DNA of 64,000 nt, from the NCBI GenBank assembly GCA_945860955.1, contig CAMATH010000009.1:1-64000 (forward strand). Direction: 5' to 3'. The notes beneath the pieces are model-generated. The model searched no databases, had not been told where the DNA came from, and was given only the letters and a program-made list of their open reading frames with translations. The position numbers and the translations under genes are program-made. Positions 9,131 to 17,662 of this stretch are shown here, piece by piece. This stretch comes from Planctomicrobium piriforme (lineage in GTDB: Bacteria; Planctomycetota; Planctomycetia; Planctomycetales; Planctomycetaceae). How positions within the stretch are numbered: the first letter of the stretch is position 1; every line of letters starts with the position of its first letter.

Positions 9131-9239
9131 GTTCAGAGTCCCGAAATGGCTCCCGGGCGGATCGCGTCGCTCCGGGTGGTCTCACATCGCGGGGACCGAC
9201 TCGCGGCCCCGCGCGGAATCCAATTGTTCTCCGCCGAGA

Positions 9240-9464
9240 CTACGCTTCGTAGCAGGACCGTCCGGCGTCACGGCACTCTTTGTCACCGACGAACTGATCG
9301 TCGGGACCAAACGCGCGCTGGTTGCGGGAACACCAGAAGTTCCCATCTCCCGCCACGCGGTCGGCCTCGGACAGACCGTAATTCAGGTACATACCTTTGC
9401 AGCGCAGGCTCCGGCAACGTTCGCCCAGAACCGGGGCGGGTTGGAGCACGTTGAAATCGCTCAT
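9240..9464 (-). CDS. Five-cysteine small protein at the end of the molybdenum hydroxylase operon
   Basis: The product is 74 residues with cysteines at 17, 22, 45, 64 and 71, arranged as a CX4C pair and single cysteines, the kind of pattern that binds zinc or an iron-sulfur cluster. No signal peptide is visible. The start is firmly placed: GAAGGAG lies 9 bases upstream, and the ATG follows the stop codon of the FAD-subunit gene by one base. The terminator at 9087-9130 follows. Its place as last gene of a dehydrogenase operon suggests a role in assembly of, or electron transfer to, that enzyme, but this is inference. I recognise no named family. Confidence 0.75.
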   Translation of the reverse strand: MSDFNVLQPAPVLGERCRSLRCKGMYLNYGLSEADRVAGDGNFWCSRNQRAFGPDDQFVGDKECRDAGRSCYEA

Positions 9465-9465
9465 C

Positions 9466-10464
9466 TCAGCTCACTCCTTCCAATTGGCCGACGGCGCGGA
9501 GCAGCGCCCGCTTCACCGCCGTGCGTGCGATCTGAACCTTGTACTCGTTGTGCGCCAGTGGAGTCGCCCGGGCGACGGCGGCATCTCCCGCCGCCTGCGC
9601 GGTCGCTTCGTCGATCGAGCGTCCCTTCAGAACCTCGGCGGCATCGTGCGAAACCCACGGCGTCGGGGCGACATGCCCCAACACGACACGGGCTTCAGTC
9701 ACCATCCGGCCGTTCATTTCCAAAGCGACACCGGCCGACGCCAGTGGGTAATCCAACCCTTCCATCTGCAGCACTTCGTACGTGGCGCTCGCGAGGGTTG
9801 AACTCACCTCGGGCAGCCAGACGTGAGTCACCAACTGACCTGGCGTCAGCACCGTCACCCGTTGATCGGAGGACTTGGGTGTCACGTAGAAGTACTCGAT
9901 CGGCAACAGCGTGACCTGGTCGGGAGTCGGGCCGACGATGCGAACCTTCGCCCCCAGCGCGATCAGCGCGGGTGCGAAACGCGACGCCGACACAAACTTC
10001 GCCGGCCCCTGGTTCCCCAGGATGGCGTGGAAATCACTGCGGCCCTCGGCCGGCAATGACTCGCCATTCAGCGTTCCCAGCAGTCCGTATCCATTCCGGA
10101 AGTACCAGCAGTTGGGCAGATGACACAGGTCACCCCCCAGCGTGCCGGCCGACTGGATCTGGATCGCGTGGACGCCGTCGGCGACATGCGCCAGCGACGG
10201 ATGTCCCGCCAAAAGAGGATGCACCAGAATCTCGTCGAGCGTGGTGAGCGCGCCGACCAGCAGACCGCCGGTCACCGAGGTCACCCCCTTCATCGAACTG
10301 ATGTTGGTGATGTCGACCACGCGTTGGGGCGTGACAATGTCGGCCTTCAGCAGGCTGATCAGGTCGGTCCCGCCGGCGAGGACGGCGGTCTGGCCGTCGT
10401 GCGCCGCCAGAAGCTCGACCGCTTCGGCCTCGGTGCGGGGGCTGGCAAATTCGAAGGAACTCAT
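9466..10464 (-). CDS. Xanthine dehydrogenase-family FAD-binding subunit
   Basis: The product is 332 residues, usual for the CoxM/XdhB/PaoB flavin subunit of molybdenum hydroxylases. The FAD-binding motif AVLAGGTDLISLLK lies near residues 29-42, and the second flavin motif AGTLGGDLCHLPNCWYFRNG near residue 110. The cysteines in the latter are common in subunits that carry an extra cluster. It passes electrons from the iron-sulfur centres to FAD and on to an acceptor. The start overlaps the stop of the molybdopterin-subunit gene (ATGA), with AGGAGG 6 bases upstream, so the genes are translationally coupled. No Tat or Sec signal is present; export would be by piggyback on the 2Fe-2S subunit. Confidence 0.92.
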   Translation of the reverse strand: MSSFEFASPRTEAEAVELLAAHDGQTAVLAGGTDLISLLKADIVTPQRVVDITNISSMKGVTSVTGGLLVGALTTLDEILVHPLLAGHPSLAHVADGVHAIQIQSAGTLGGDLCHLPNCWYFRNGYGLLGTLNGESLPAEGRSDFHAILGNQGPAKFVSASRFAPALIALGAKVRIVGPTPDQVTLLPIEYFYVTPKSSDQRVTVLTPGQLVTHVWLPEVSSTLASATYEVLQMEGLDYPLASAGVALEMNGRMVTEARVVLGHVAPTPWVSHDAAEVLKGRSIDEATAQAAGDAAVARATPLAHNEYKVQIARTAVKRALLRAVGQLEGVS

Positions 10465-12611
10465 GCGTTGCCTCCTTTCTTGAGGGCGTCGAGCACGCGC
10501 TTGGGGGTCAATGGAAGCACCGGGACTCGCACACCAATGGCGTTCGCCACCGCGTTCGAGATCGCCGCTCCAGGAGCGATGACCGGCGGCTCTCCCAGTC
10601 CCACCACGCCACGATCGTATTCGCTGGCGGGCTGGTGCATGATTGCGACCAACTCACCCACGTCGCCAATTCGCGGCAACTTGTAGTTCTTCAGATCGGC
10701 GTTGATGTAACGGCCGGTCTTGTTGTCCATGATCCGCTCTTCGCTCAGCGAGTACGCGATCCCCATGATGAGAGCGCCCAGCACCTGGCTCTTGGCAGTC
10801 AACTCATCAAGGATCAACCCGCAATCCTGCACGCACACAAACTTGTGAATGCGGACATTGCCGGTCTCAGTGTCGACTGACAGATCGACCATCTGCACAC
10901 CACCCACCTGGTCGGCGGTCAGACCGTCTTTCTTCGGTCCTTCCCCCTTCACCACGAGGGGCATCGGGCCAATCAGTCGGCAGGCGTCCTTCCAAGAACA
11001 GACTTCTTTCTTCCCCGCGAAGATCTTCCCTTCACGAGCCGACAGTCCGTCCGCTTCGACCTTATACTTCTCGGCGACCTTGTCGAAGATCGTCCAGAGA
11101 GCGTCTTGAGCGGCCCGTCGATGAGCGCCCGAGACGCCGCCGACGGTAATACTGCCGCCGGAAGCACCCGACGTCGGATACTTGCTCGATCCCAGGTTCA
11201 CCTTCACACCAGACAGCGGCAGGCCGAACGTCTCGGCCAGCACAATGCTGATGATCGTGCGGGTTCCGGTTCCGATATCCTGGCTTCCCAGGAACGTCTC
11301 AACCGAACCATCGGGATGAACCTTGACCTCGCAGGTACAGGGGCCAGCGCCCCCGCCCCAGCGATGCAAGGCCATTCCCAGTCCCCGTTTGACCGGTCCC
11401 TTTCCTTCGCCACGCGGATGCCACTTCTCCTGCCAGCCAATCGCCTTGGCGGCGATCGCCATTTCCTCGGCATATGTTCCCGCTTTGTCGTTCAGCGTGA
11501 ACTCAAGGTTCTTAAGGAAGAAGTCGTAGCTGTTCATCCCCAGCTTGGCGGCCAAGTCGTCCAGCGCGGTCTGCGTCATCGCGCACAACTGCGGGTGCGG
11601 CGGTGCGCGCCACGCCCGGTTCGGCCCGGTGTTGCATTCCAGCCCGGTCTGCGACCGCTTGAAATTGGGGAACTTGAACGGATACGGCAACTGCTGCACG
11701 TCGACACCACCACCGCCAGGACCGTCGGTCCCCCAGTGATGACTTTCCCACGCGACCACTTTGCCTTCTGCATCCGCCGCGACCGTGACTTCGACGAAGC
11801 CCGAAGGACGCGTTCCCGCAGTCTTCAACTCCGTCGCACGGTCGAGCATCAACCGAACCGGCCGACCCGCTTCTTTCGCCATTTTCGCAGCCGCCAGACC
11901 CCATTCGTCGGCCTGGAACTTCGAACCAAAACCGCCACCTTCATAGTTGCCGGTGATGGTGACGTTGGCTTCATCAATTCCCAACGGCTCGGCGAATTGA
12001 CCGGCAGTCCCCGACACGTTCTGCGTCGAGAGGTGAACGTCGAGGTCGTCCCCCTTCCATTCACAGTGCGAGCCGTGCGGTTCGAGGCACATGTGGCTGA
12101 TCGTCTGGATGCCGTAGTAGCCTTTGTGGACCACCTTGGCACCCTGGATCGCCGCCTCGACGTCCCCTTCGCTGGCGCTTCCGAGCACTTTCGAGCGTTC
12201 GGCCTTCTTGCCCGCTTCGAGGTTTTCCTCATCGACGAAGTGTTCGAGAACCTCGTATTCGATGGTCGCTTCGATCGCCTTCACGCCATCCGCGGCCTGT
12301 TCGGCCCGTTCGGCGGCGACGGCGGCGATGAGATCGCCATCCCACTTGATCTCGTTTTCGTCGATGTCCTTAAAGAGGTGAACCGCCTTGACGCCGGGCA
12401 CCTTTTTCGCCGCCTCGATGTCGATCTTCTTGATCTTGGCGTGGGCGTGCTTACAGGTCACCAGCTTGGCGAACAGCGTTCCTTTGCTGTTGATGTCAGC
12501 CGAGTATTTGGCCGACCCGACGATTTTCGGAAGCGCGTCGATGCGGGTGATTTCCTTCCCGATCAGCACGTTCTGGTCGCGCGGTCCCCAGGCATGTTTG
12601 CGTTCGGCCAT
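10461..12611 (-). CDS. Xanthine dehydrogenase-family molybdopterin-binding subunit
   Basis: The product is 716 residues, the length of the short CoxL/XdhA/PaoC catalytic subunits. Cofactor contacts typical of the family are visible: GNYEGGGFGSKF near residue 220, the glycine-rich SQDIGTGTRTI, and SGASGGSITVGG. The catalytic glutamate lies in GVVGLGEPPVIAPGAA near the C-terminus. The substrate could be an aldehyde, a purine or another N-heterocycle; the sequence does not decide. No signal peptide is present. It starts one base after the stop of the 2Fe-2S gene and overlaps the FAD-subunit gene, giving the order FeS, Mo, FAD. Confidence 0.93.
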   Translation of the reverse strand: MAERKHAWGPRDQNVLIGKEITRIDALPKIVGSAKYSADINSKGTLFAKLVTCKHAHAKIKKIDIEAAKKVPGVKAVHLFKDIDENEIKWDGDLIAAVAAERAEQAADGVKAIEATIEYEVLEHFVDEENLEAGKKAERSKVLGSASEGDVEAAIQGAKVVHKGYYGIQTISHMCLEPHGSHCEWKGDDLDVHLSTQNVSGTAGQFAEPLGIDEANVTITGNYEGGGFGSKFQADEWGLAAAKMAKEAGRPVRLMLDRATELKTAGTRPSGFVEVTVAADAEGKVVAWESHHWGTDGPGGGGVDVQQLPYPFKFPNFKRSQTGLECNTGPNRAWRAPPHPQLCAMTQTALDDLAAKLGMNSYDFFLKNLEFTLNDKAGTYAEEMAIAAKAIGWQEKWHPRGEGKGPVKRGLGMALHRWGGGAGPCTCEVKVHPDGSVETFLGSQDIGTGTRTIISIVLAETFGLPLSGVKVNLGSSKYPTSGASGGSITVGGVSGAHRRAAQDALWTIFDKVAEKYKVEADGLSAREGKIFAGKKEVCSWKDACRLIGPMPLVVKGEGPKKDGLTADQVGGVQMVDLSVDTETGNVRIHKFVCVQDCGLILDELTAKSQVLGALIMGIAYSLSEERIMDNKTGRYINADLKNYKLPRIGDVGELVAIMHQPASEYDRGVVGLGEPPVIAPGAAISNAVANAIGVRVPVLPLTPKRVLDALKKGGNA

Positions 12612-12612
12612 G

Positions 12613-13251
12613 CTACTTGCCTCCCTTCTTCGAACATTCGAGAGCGGCGGCGATCACGCCAGCATAGGTGCCGCAGCGGCAGATGTTGCCCCCCAGCCCC
12701 TTGCCGATGTCTTCCACCGTCGCGTTCGGCTTGGCGGCGACAAACGCCCGCGTCGCCACCACGAAACCCGGGGTGCAATAGCCGCACTGGGTGGCGTCGT
12801 GCTTCACGAAGCACTGCGCGACCGCGTCGACTCCCTGACCCGCCAACCCCTCGGCGGTCATGATCTTCTTCCCGACAGCGGAGTGCGCCAGGACCGAACA
12901 GGCGTAGACCGCCTTGCCATCGAGCAGCACCGTGCAGGCACCACAATTTGCCGTGTCGCAGACCTCTTTGGCCCCGGTGAGGCTGAGGTCGTCGCGCAGG
13001 ACGTCGAGCAGGGTGACGCGAGGCTCGACGGTGACGGTCACCGCTTTGCCGTTGATGTCGAGCTTAACCGCAGACGCTTTCGCCGGGGCGACCTTGGTGC
13101 CCGCCTGCTGCGCCGCTTCGGTCTCGCTGACCGACTGGGCCAGCGTGGTGGCCGCGACGGCCGCCCCCGACCCCTTGAGGAAATCGCGACGACTGAACCC
13201 GGATCCACTCCGGATTTGGTCCTCACGCGTGGGATGACCTTGATCGGGCAT
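12613..13251 (-). CDS. Tat-exported 2Fe-2S subunit of molybdenum hydroxylase
   Basis: The product is 212 residues. A twin-arginine signal (SRRDFLKGSGAAVAATTLA, arginines 21-22) is followed by the plant-type [2Fe-2S] domain with CDTANCGAC and a downstream cysteine. The second all-alpha [2Fe-2S] domain has CGYCTPGF and CRCGTY. ATG at 13251 was chosen for its GGAGAGGAG site 5-6 bases upstream. The family model is PaoA (YagT) of Escherichia coli, whose Tat signal exports the whole PaoABC aldehyde oxidoreductase to the periplasm. Here the two partner subunits also lack signals, so the same hitch-hiking is expected. It is the first gene of the operon running down to 9240. Confidence 0.93.
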   Translation of the reverse strand: MPDQGHPTREDQIRSGSGFSRRDFLKGSGAAVAATTLAQSVSETEAAQQAGTKVAPAKASAVKLDINGKAVTVTVEPRVTLLDVLRDDLSLTGAKEVCDTANCGACTVLLDGKAVYACSVLAHSAVGKKIMTAEGLAGQGVDAVAQCFVKHDATQCGYCTPGFVVATRAFVAAKPNATVEDIGKGLGGNICRCGTYAGVIAAALECSKKGGK

Positions 13252-13539
13252 AAATGCTCCTCTCCCTGAAGAAATCACAACGGAAGATGCATGAGCGAAT
13301 CGGCGGTCCGGTTCGCGGGAACGGAGTGATTGTATCGGCAGAATCTGACGCCACAACCGAGAGGGGAAAAAAGGTCAAGTTCCCTGCTGCCCTAACCGAG
13401 GTTCGCGAGGCCGGAATCTGGAATTCAGTTTCTTCCGTTTCCTGCGGAGCGCATAATGACGGCTCGGACCACGGTCAGCCCGTGCTGGCCGTTTTTCCGA
13501 CAGGACGAGATCCCTTCCGCGCTCCAAGGTGCTTCTCTG

Positions 13540-15012
13540 ATGAACCGATTTCTGTATTGGGTGACATCGGTCGTGTTCGTGTCGCTGTTTGTCCCAACCA
13601 TCGGGACCGGGGCCGAGAAAGAGACCACAACCGGCGATCGGATCTTCGCAACGGGGGGAATCCAGAAGTTCCATCTGAAGCTCAGCGAACGGCAGTTCTC
13701 GGCGCTGACTCCCGCAGGGGGCGGTCGTCCCGGCGGACCAGGGTTCGGGCCACCAGGGTTCGGGCCGCCAACCCCCGCTCCCGAGGGAACGCACCGTAAC
13801 ACGTTCGGGGTCAATTTCCCCTGGGCGCACGGCGATCTCGTCTTCGAGGATGGGACGTTTTGCGATGTCGCCGTCCGTTATAAGGGGAACTACACCTACA
13901 TGGCGGCGGCCCAGTCGCTCAAAAAGCCGTTCAAAATCGACCTCAATCGCCATGTCAAAGGGCAGAAGCTCGACGGATTGACGATGCTGAACTTCAACAG
14001 CGGCGTGAGCGACCCGACCCGGACCCGTGAGGCGATGTCGTACGCGTTCTTTCGTGACGCCGGGCTCACCGCCCCGCGCACGTCGTTCGTCGAACTGACC
14101 CTCTCGGTCCCTGATCGATACGACCACGAGTTGGTCGGAGTTTTCACATTGGTCGAGCAGGTCGGAAAAGCGTTTCTCGAAAAACACTTTCAGGATGGCC
14201 GGGGTATGTTGTTAAAGCCCGAGGGGCTGCAAGGGGGCCTGGGTCACCGTGGGGACGACTGGAAGGCCCATGAAGCTCAATACCATCCCGAAACCGAACC
14301 TACCGAGGAGGAGCAACAGCGGCTGATCGATTTCACGCGAATGATCGACCTGGGGACCGACAGGGAATTCGCGGCCCAGATTGGTTCCTACCTGGAGATC
14401 GACTCTTTTCTGCGTTTCATCGCGGCCAATACCCTGCTGGCGAATCTCGACAGCTACCTGGGTTACGGTCACAACTATTACCTCTATCTGGTACCCGGCA
14501 CGAAGAAGTTCGTGTTCATTCCGTGGGATCTTGATCTGTCATTGGCGACCTGGCCAGCGGTCGGCACTCCAGAACAACTGGTGGAATTGAGCATCCATCA
14601 TCCCCACGCGGGGCAGAACAAACTGATCGAGCGACTGTTCGCGATCCCGGACCACAAACAACGCTATCTTGAGATTCTCCAGGAGTTGTGTCAGACGGTA
14701 TTCACCGAGGAGGCATTCGTCACGCGGCTCGCAGAGTTCGAGTCCGAGTTGAAAGCCCCTCTGGCCGCCGAAGCGAAGGCGATCGCAGGGCGCAACGAAG
14801 GACGGGGAGGCGGGGGATTCGCCGCGGGGTTCGGCGGAGGCGGCGGACAATTTGGCCAGTCGATGCCCACGCGACGGTTCATCACACTTCGCACGAAATC
14901 GGTCGCCGACCAGTTGGCGGGTCAGGCGAAAGGCTTCGAGCCCAGAGCGTTCGGCATGGGCTTTGGCGGACGAACCCCGGGAGGTCGCCCGGCAGGCCGG
15001 CCCCTGCGGTGA
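13540..15012 (+). CDS. Secreted CotH kinase family protein
   Basis: The product is 490 residues with a signal peptide (MNRFLYWVTSVVFVSLFV). A glycine/proline-rich insert lies near residues 60-85. The CotH domain shows the usual landmarks: FCDVAVRYKGNYT, KKPFKIDLNRH, the LLKPEG strand, and the catalytic-type cluster LANLDSYLGYGHNYYLY followed by FIPWDLDLS. Bacillus CotH is an atypical spore-coat protein kinase; planctomycete members are secreted and of unknown target. The C-terminal 70 residues are rich in glycine and arginine and look disordered. The start at 13540 has AAGGTG upstream and begins the signal sequence. The gene is divergent from the molybdenum hydroxylase operon across 288 bases. 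Confidence 0.9.
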   Translation: MNRFLYWVTSVVFVSLFVPTIGTGAEKETTTGDRIFATGGIQKFHLKLSERQFSALTPAGGGRPGGPGFGPPGFGPPTPAPEGTHRNTFGVNFPWAHGDLVFEDGTFCDVAVRYKGNYTYMAAAQSLKKPFKIDLNRHVKGQKLDGLTMLNFNSGVSDPTRTREAMSYAFFRDAGLTAPRTSFVELTLSVPDRYDHELVGVFTLVEQVGKAFLEKHFQDGRGMLLKPEGLQGGLGHRGDDWKAHEAQYHPETEPTEEEQQRLIDFTRMIDLGTDREFAAQIGSYLEIDSFLRFIAANTLLANLDSYLGYGHNYYLYLVPGTKKFVFIPWDLDLSLATWPAVGTPEQLVELSIHHPHAGQNKLIERLFAIPDHKQRYLEILQELCQTVFTEEAFVTRLAEFESELKAPLAAEAKAIAGRNEGRGGGGFAAGFGGGGGQFGQSMPTRRFITLRTKSVADQLAGQAKGFEPRAFGMGFGGRTPGGRPAGRPLR

Positions 15013-15114
15013 TGGGCGGCTTGCCGGATTTCGTTCGGTGACGCGCAGCGACTCGATTCGCTAATGATCGAGGACCAAACTTGTGGGCGATCACCAGAGT
15101 CCCCTCGAAAGAGC

Positions 15115-16470
15115 TCAGGCGAAGAAGTCGGACTGCACAGTTCCCGACGGAACCAGCCGATGCGGGCGGTTCTGGTTGTCATAGACTTCGCCCTCATGGT
15201 GGACGCCGAGCGCCTGGTAAATCGACGAAATCACATCCCCCGGCACCAGCGGATTGCTGTTCGGGAACGCTCCGATTTTATCGCTCGATCCGTAGATGTA
15301 CCCTTCCTTCATGCCACCCCCCACCAGCATCAGGCTGTAGCAGAAATTCCAGTGATCGCGACCGGCGTTGTTGGCGTTGATCTTCGGCGTGCGGCCGAAA
15401 TCGCCAAACACCGCCACCAGGGTCCGGTCGAGCATGCCACGCACGTGCAGATCTTCAATGAGGCTCGCGCAGGCCGAATCAAGCTGCGGCAAAAGCGTCC
15501 CCTTGAGTGACTTGAAGTTGCTCCCGTGGGTGTCCCAGGTGGCGTTTGCGTCGGGGGCCCACGAAATGGTCGCGACCCGGGTGCCGGCTTCGACCAGCCG
15601 GCGGGCGAGCAGCACACTTTGGCCGTAAATGTTCCGCCCGTATTTTTCGCGAACGGCATCACTCTCTTCCGACAATCGGAATGCCCGCTGTGTCTGTTCG
15701 GAGGTGAGAATGTCGAGCGCCCGTTCCTGCATTTTTTGCATTTCCTGCCCGGCGGAACCGGCAGTCTGCGTGGGAATGTCCAGCGTGTTGATCAGTCCAC
15801 GACGCTGAGCCAGCCGATCGGCCGAGACGTCGGGGCTGGGACTCAGTTCGGCGATGCGAAAGTCAGCTTCATTGGGATTCTTGAGGACGAACATCGGATC
15901 GGTAGCGCGCCCCAGAATGCCGCCAAAAAAACCTGGCTGGGGCGGTCCACCCGCTCCCTCTTTGGTGACATACGGCAGATGGACGTGCGGAAAGACATCG
16001 CGGGCGACGGGGCGCAGGCGACTCATGACCGAACCCAGGCTGGGATGATCATCGGGACGGGCACCGCCGCCGATCTCACCCCGGTCGTGCCCCGTCAGCG
16101 ACGCGTAAACGGCCGCCGCGTGTGAGTTGTTCACACTGTGATGCATGCTGCGGACCACCAGCGACTTGTGCATCCACTGCGCCAAACGCGGGAGGTGTTC
16201 CGAGACCTGATACCCCGTGAGCGAACTGGCGATGGGCTGAAACTCACCTCGAATTCCATCGGGAGCTTCGGGCTTCATGTCCCACATGTCGAGGTGGCTG
16301 GGGCCACCGTTCAGAAAGAGCAGAATGCACGAGTCGGCGGAGGCTTTGATCCGCTTGGTTTCTTCGGCCGCCAGCAATTGCGGCAGAGACAGCCCCGAGG
16401 CCCCCATTCCCAGCATTCCGAGCTTCAGGCAACGGCGACGTGAGAGCAGACGGGTGATCGGGTGGGCCAT
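15115..16470 (-). CDS. DUF1501 protein with twin-arginine leader
   Basis: The product is 451 residues. The leader has SRRRCLKLG followed by a hydrophobic stretch, which fits Tat export. The body is a DUF1501 domain, an alkaline-phosphatase-like fold: it has ILLFLNGGPSHLDMWDMKPEAP near the start of the mature part, SVNNSHAAAVYASLTGHDRG, and a C-terminal FGDFGRTPKIN followed by GRDHWN, which hold the likely metal-ligand residues. In planctomycetes these genes usually sit next to DUF1549/DUF1553 genes; here it stands alone between CotH (convergent, 102 bases) and the GNAT gene (divergent). The substrate is unknown; sulfatase or phosphatase relatives share the fold. Confidence 0.92.
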   Translation of the reverse strand: MAHPITRLLSRRRCLKLGMLGMGASGLSLPQLLAAEETKRIKASADSCILLFLNGGPSHLDMWDMKPEAPDGIRGEFQPIASSLTGYQVSEHLPRLAQWMHKSLVVRSMHHSVNNSHAAAVYASLTGHDRGEIGGGARPDDHPSLGSVMSRLRPVARDVFPHVHLPYVTKEGAGGPPQPGFFGGILGRATDPMFVLKNPNEADFRIAELSPSPDVSADRLAQRRGLINTLDIPTQTAGSAGQEMQKMQERALDILTSEQTQRAFRLSEESDAVREKYGRNIYGQSVLLARRLVEAGTRVATISWAPDANATWDTHGSNFKSLKGTLLPQLDSACASLIEDLHVRGMLDRTLVAVFGDFGRTPKINANNAGRDHWNFCYSLMLVGGGMKEGYIYGSSDKIGAFPNSNPLVPGDVISSIYQALGVHHEGEVYDNQNRPHRLVPSGTVQSDFFA

Positions 16471-16591
16471 GGCGACTCGGTTCTTCCAGACGACGGGGAC
16501 GCATCGACAAACTTCACTGCGAGCATTGTATCAGAAGTGGAGGGGCGGGGAAGACGCTCCACGAGTGAATGTGCCGTCAGTCAGGATCAGT

Positions 16592-16600
16592 TGCTATACT
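16592..16600 (+). promoter_or_regulatory. Extended -10 promoter candidate for the GNAT/Nudix/nitrilase/pssA run
   Basis: TGCTATACT combines a TGN extension with TATACT (five of six -10 positions). No good -35 box lies at the right distance, which is normal for extended -10 promoters. It would start transcription about 35 bases before the GTG at 16642. Confidence 0.4.
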
Positions 16601-16641
16601 CCCGCCGATTGTCAGTCAGAAACTCCCTGTGGACCCGCGCA

Positions 16642-17139
16642 GTGACGAACCCGCCGAAAATCACCATCCGCCTCGCCGGTCCTGCCGACTGGGAGACGGT
16701 TGCCGACTTTAACTGCCGACTGGCGGAGGAAAGCGAGGGAAAACGCCTCGACCGGAGTCACATCGAGCCGGGAGTCCAGGCGTTGCTTGCCGACGCTCGG
16801 AAGGGGCGGTATTACCTCGCGTTGATTGACGGCGAGATTGTCGGACAACTGATGCATACCCATGAGTGGAGCGACTGGCGGAACGGCGATATTTGGTGGC
16901 TGCAGAGCGTGTATGTGGTTCCCGATCGGCGTCGGAAGGGAGTGTTTCGAGCGCTGTTTGAGCATCTTCGGACCGCCGCTCAAGACGATCCGGGTGTGGT
17001 CGGAATGCGGTTGTACGTCGAAGAGCAGAACACCCATGCGCACGCGACCTACGCGAATCTGGGGTTCCAGCCCGGGGGGTATTTCGTGTTGGAGCAATGG
17101 CATCGCCGGGGCGTCAAAAAAATGAACGAGGGATCGTAG
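16642..17139 (+). CDS. GNAT family N-acetyltransferase
   Basis: The product is 165 residues. The GNAT fold is read from the opening strand ITIRLAGPADWETVADFN, the strand-turn ALIDGEIVGQLMHTHEW, the core strand WWLQSVYVVPDRRRKGVFRALFEHL (shown here only to mark the acetyl-CoA loop, RRRKGV) and the closing GMRLYVEEQNTHAHATYANLGF. It would transfer an acetyl group from acetyl-CoA to an amine; the acceptor is unknown. A GTG start at 16642 is chosen because homology to the fold begins immediately after it and upstream codons run into the promoter region. The ribosome-binding site is poor. The Nudix gene follows after 3 bases. Confidence 0.85.
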   Translation: MTNPPKITIRLAGPADWETVADFNCRLAEESEGKRLDRSHIEPGVQALLADARKGRYYLALIDGEIVGQLMHTHEWSDWRNGDIWWLQSVYVVPDRRRKGVFRALFEHLRTAAQDDPGVVGMRLYVEEQNTHAHATYANLGFQPGGYFVLEQWHRRGVKKMNEGS

Positions 17140-17142
17140 GCG

Positions 17143-17658
17143 ATGGAAGAGCAGTTCGATGTGTGTGATGAGTACGACAATGTCGTTGGGCAGCTTCCGC
17201 GATCGGTGGTGCATGCGCAGGGCCTGCTCCATCGCGCGGTCCACGTGTTCGTATTCAATTCGCGGGGAGAGTTGATGCTGCAGATGCGGTCACGCTTCAA
17301 AGACGAAGCGCCGCTGCAGTTCACCTCGTCGGCGTCGGGGCACTTGAACGCGGGGGAGAGCTACGCGGAGGCGGCTCCCCGCGAAATGTTGGAGGAGATT
17401 GGCATCACCGCCCCGTTGGAATTCGTCTGCAAACTTCCCGCGGCACCGGAGACCGCGAGAGAACACACGGTACTGTACCGCACGATCACCAACGCCGAGC
17501 CAACCATCGACCCGCACGAGATCGATGCTGTCTCGTTCCACACACTCGAGGAAATCGAGAGGTGGATCGCGCGGGATCCGGGGCGGTTTTCGGTCTGTTT
17601 TCAAACGTTGTTCGCGTGGTACCGGGAACACCGGACCAGGCCACAGTCTGAGGAGTGA
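17143..17658 (+). CDS. Nudix hydrolase, isopentenyl-diphosphate isomerase-like
   Basis: The product is 171 residues. The Nudix box is complete: G66, E72, R80-E81, E84-E85 and G87, in the expected spacing. The preceding region (EEQFDVCDEYDNVVG and HRAVHVFVFNSRGELMLQ) resembles the YfcD/IDI group of Nudix proteins, which split nucleoside-diphosphate-like compounds or isomerise isopentenyl diphosphate. The substrate cannot be fixed: the type-1 IDI catalytic cysteine region is not obviously present, so pyrophosphohydrolase activity is the safer guess. It begins 3 bases after the GNAT gene and ends 4 bases before the nitrilase gene, indicating one transcript. Confidence 0.88.
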   Translation: MEEQFDVCDEYDNVVGQLPRSVVHAQGLLHRAVHVFVFNSRGELMLQMRSRFKDEAPLQFTSSASGHLNAGESYAEAAPREMLEEIGITAPLEFVCKLPAAPETAREHTVLYRTITNAEPTIDPHEIDAVSFHTLEEIERWIARDPGRFSVCFQTLFAWYREHRTRPQSEE

Positions 17659-17662
17659 TTTC

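Noticed and set aside
8710-9252. Plus-strand frame of 180 codons spanning the REP element and terminator
   Set aside because: It reads through two inverted repeats and gives the LPDGRGS-type artefact string typical of translated repeats.
11106-12863. 585-codon plus-strand frame opposite the molybdopterin subunit gene
   Set aside because: The opposite strand encodes a clear CoxL-type subunit with cofactor motifs; this frame has no domain and no ribosome-binding site.
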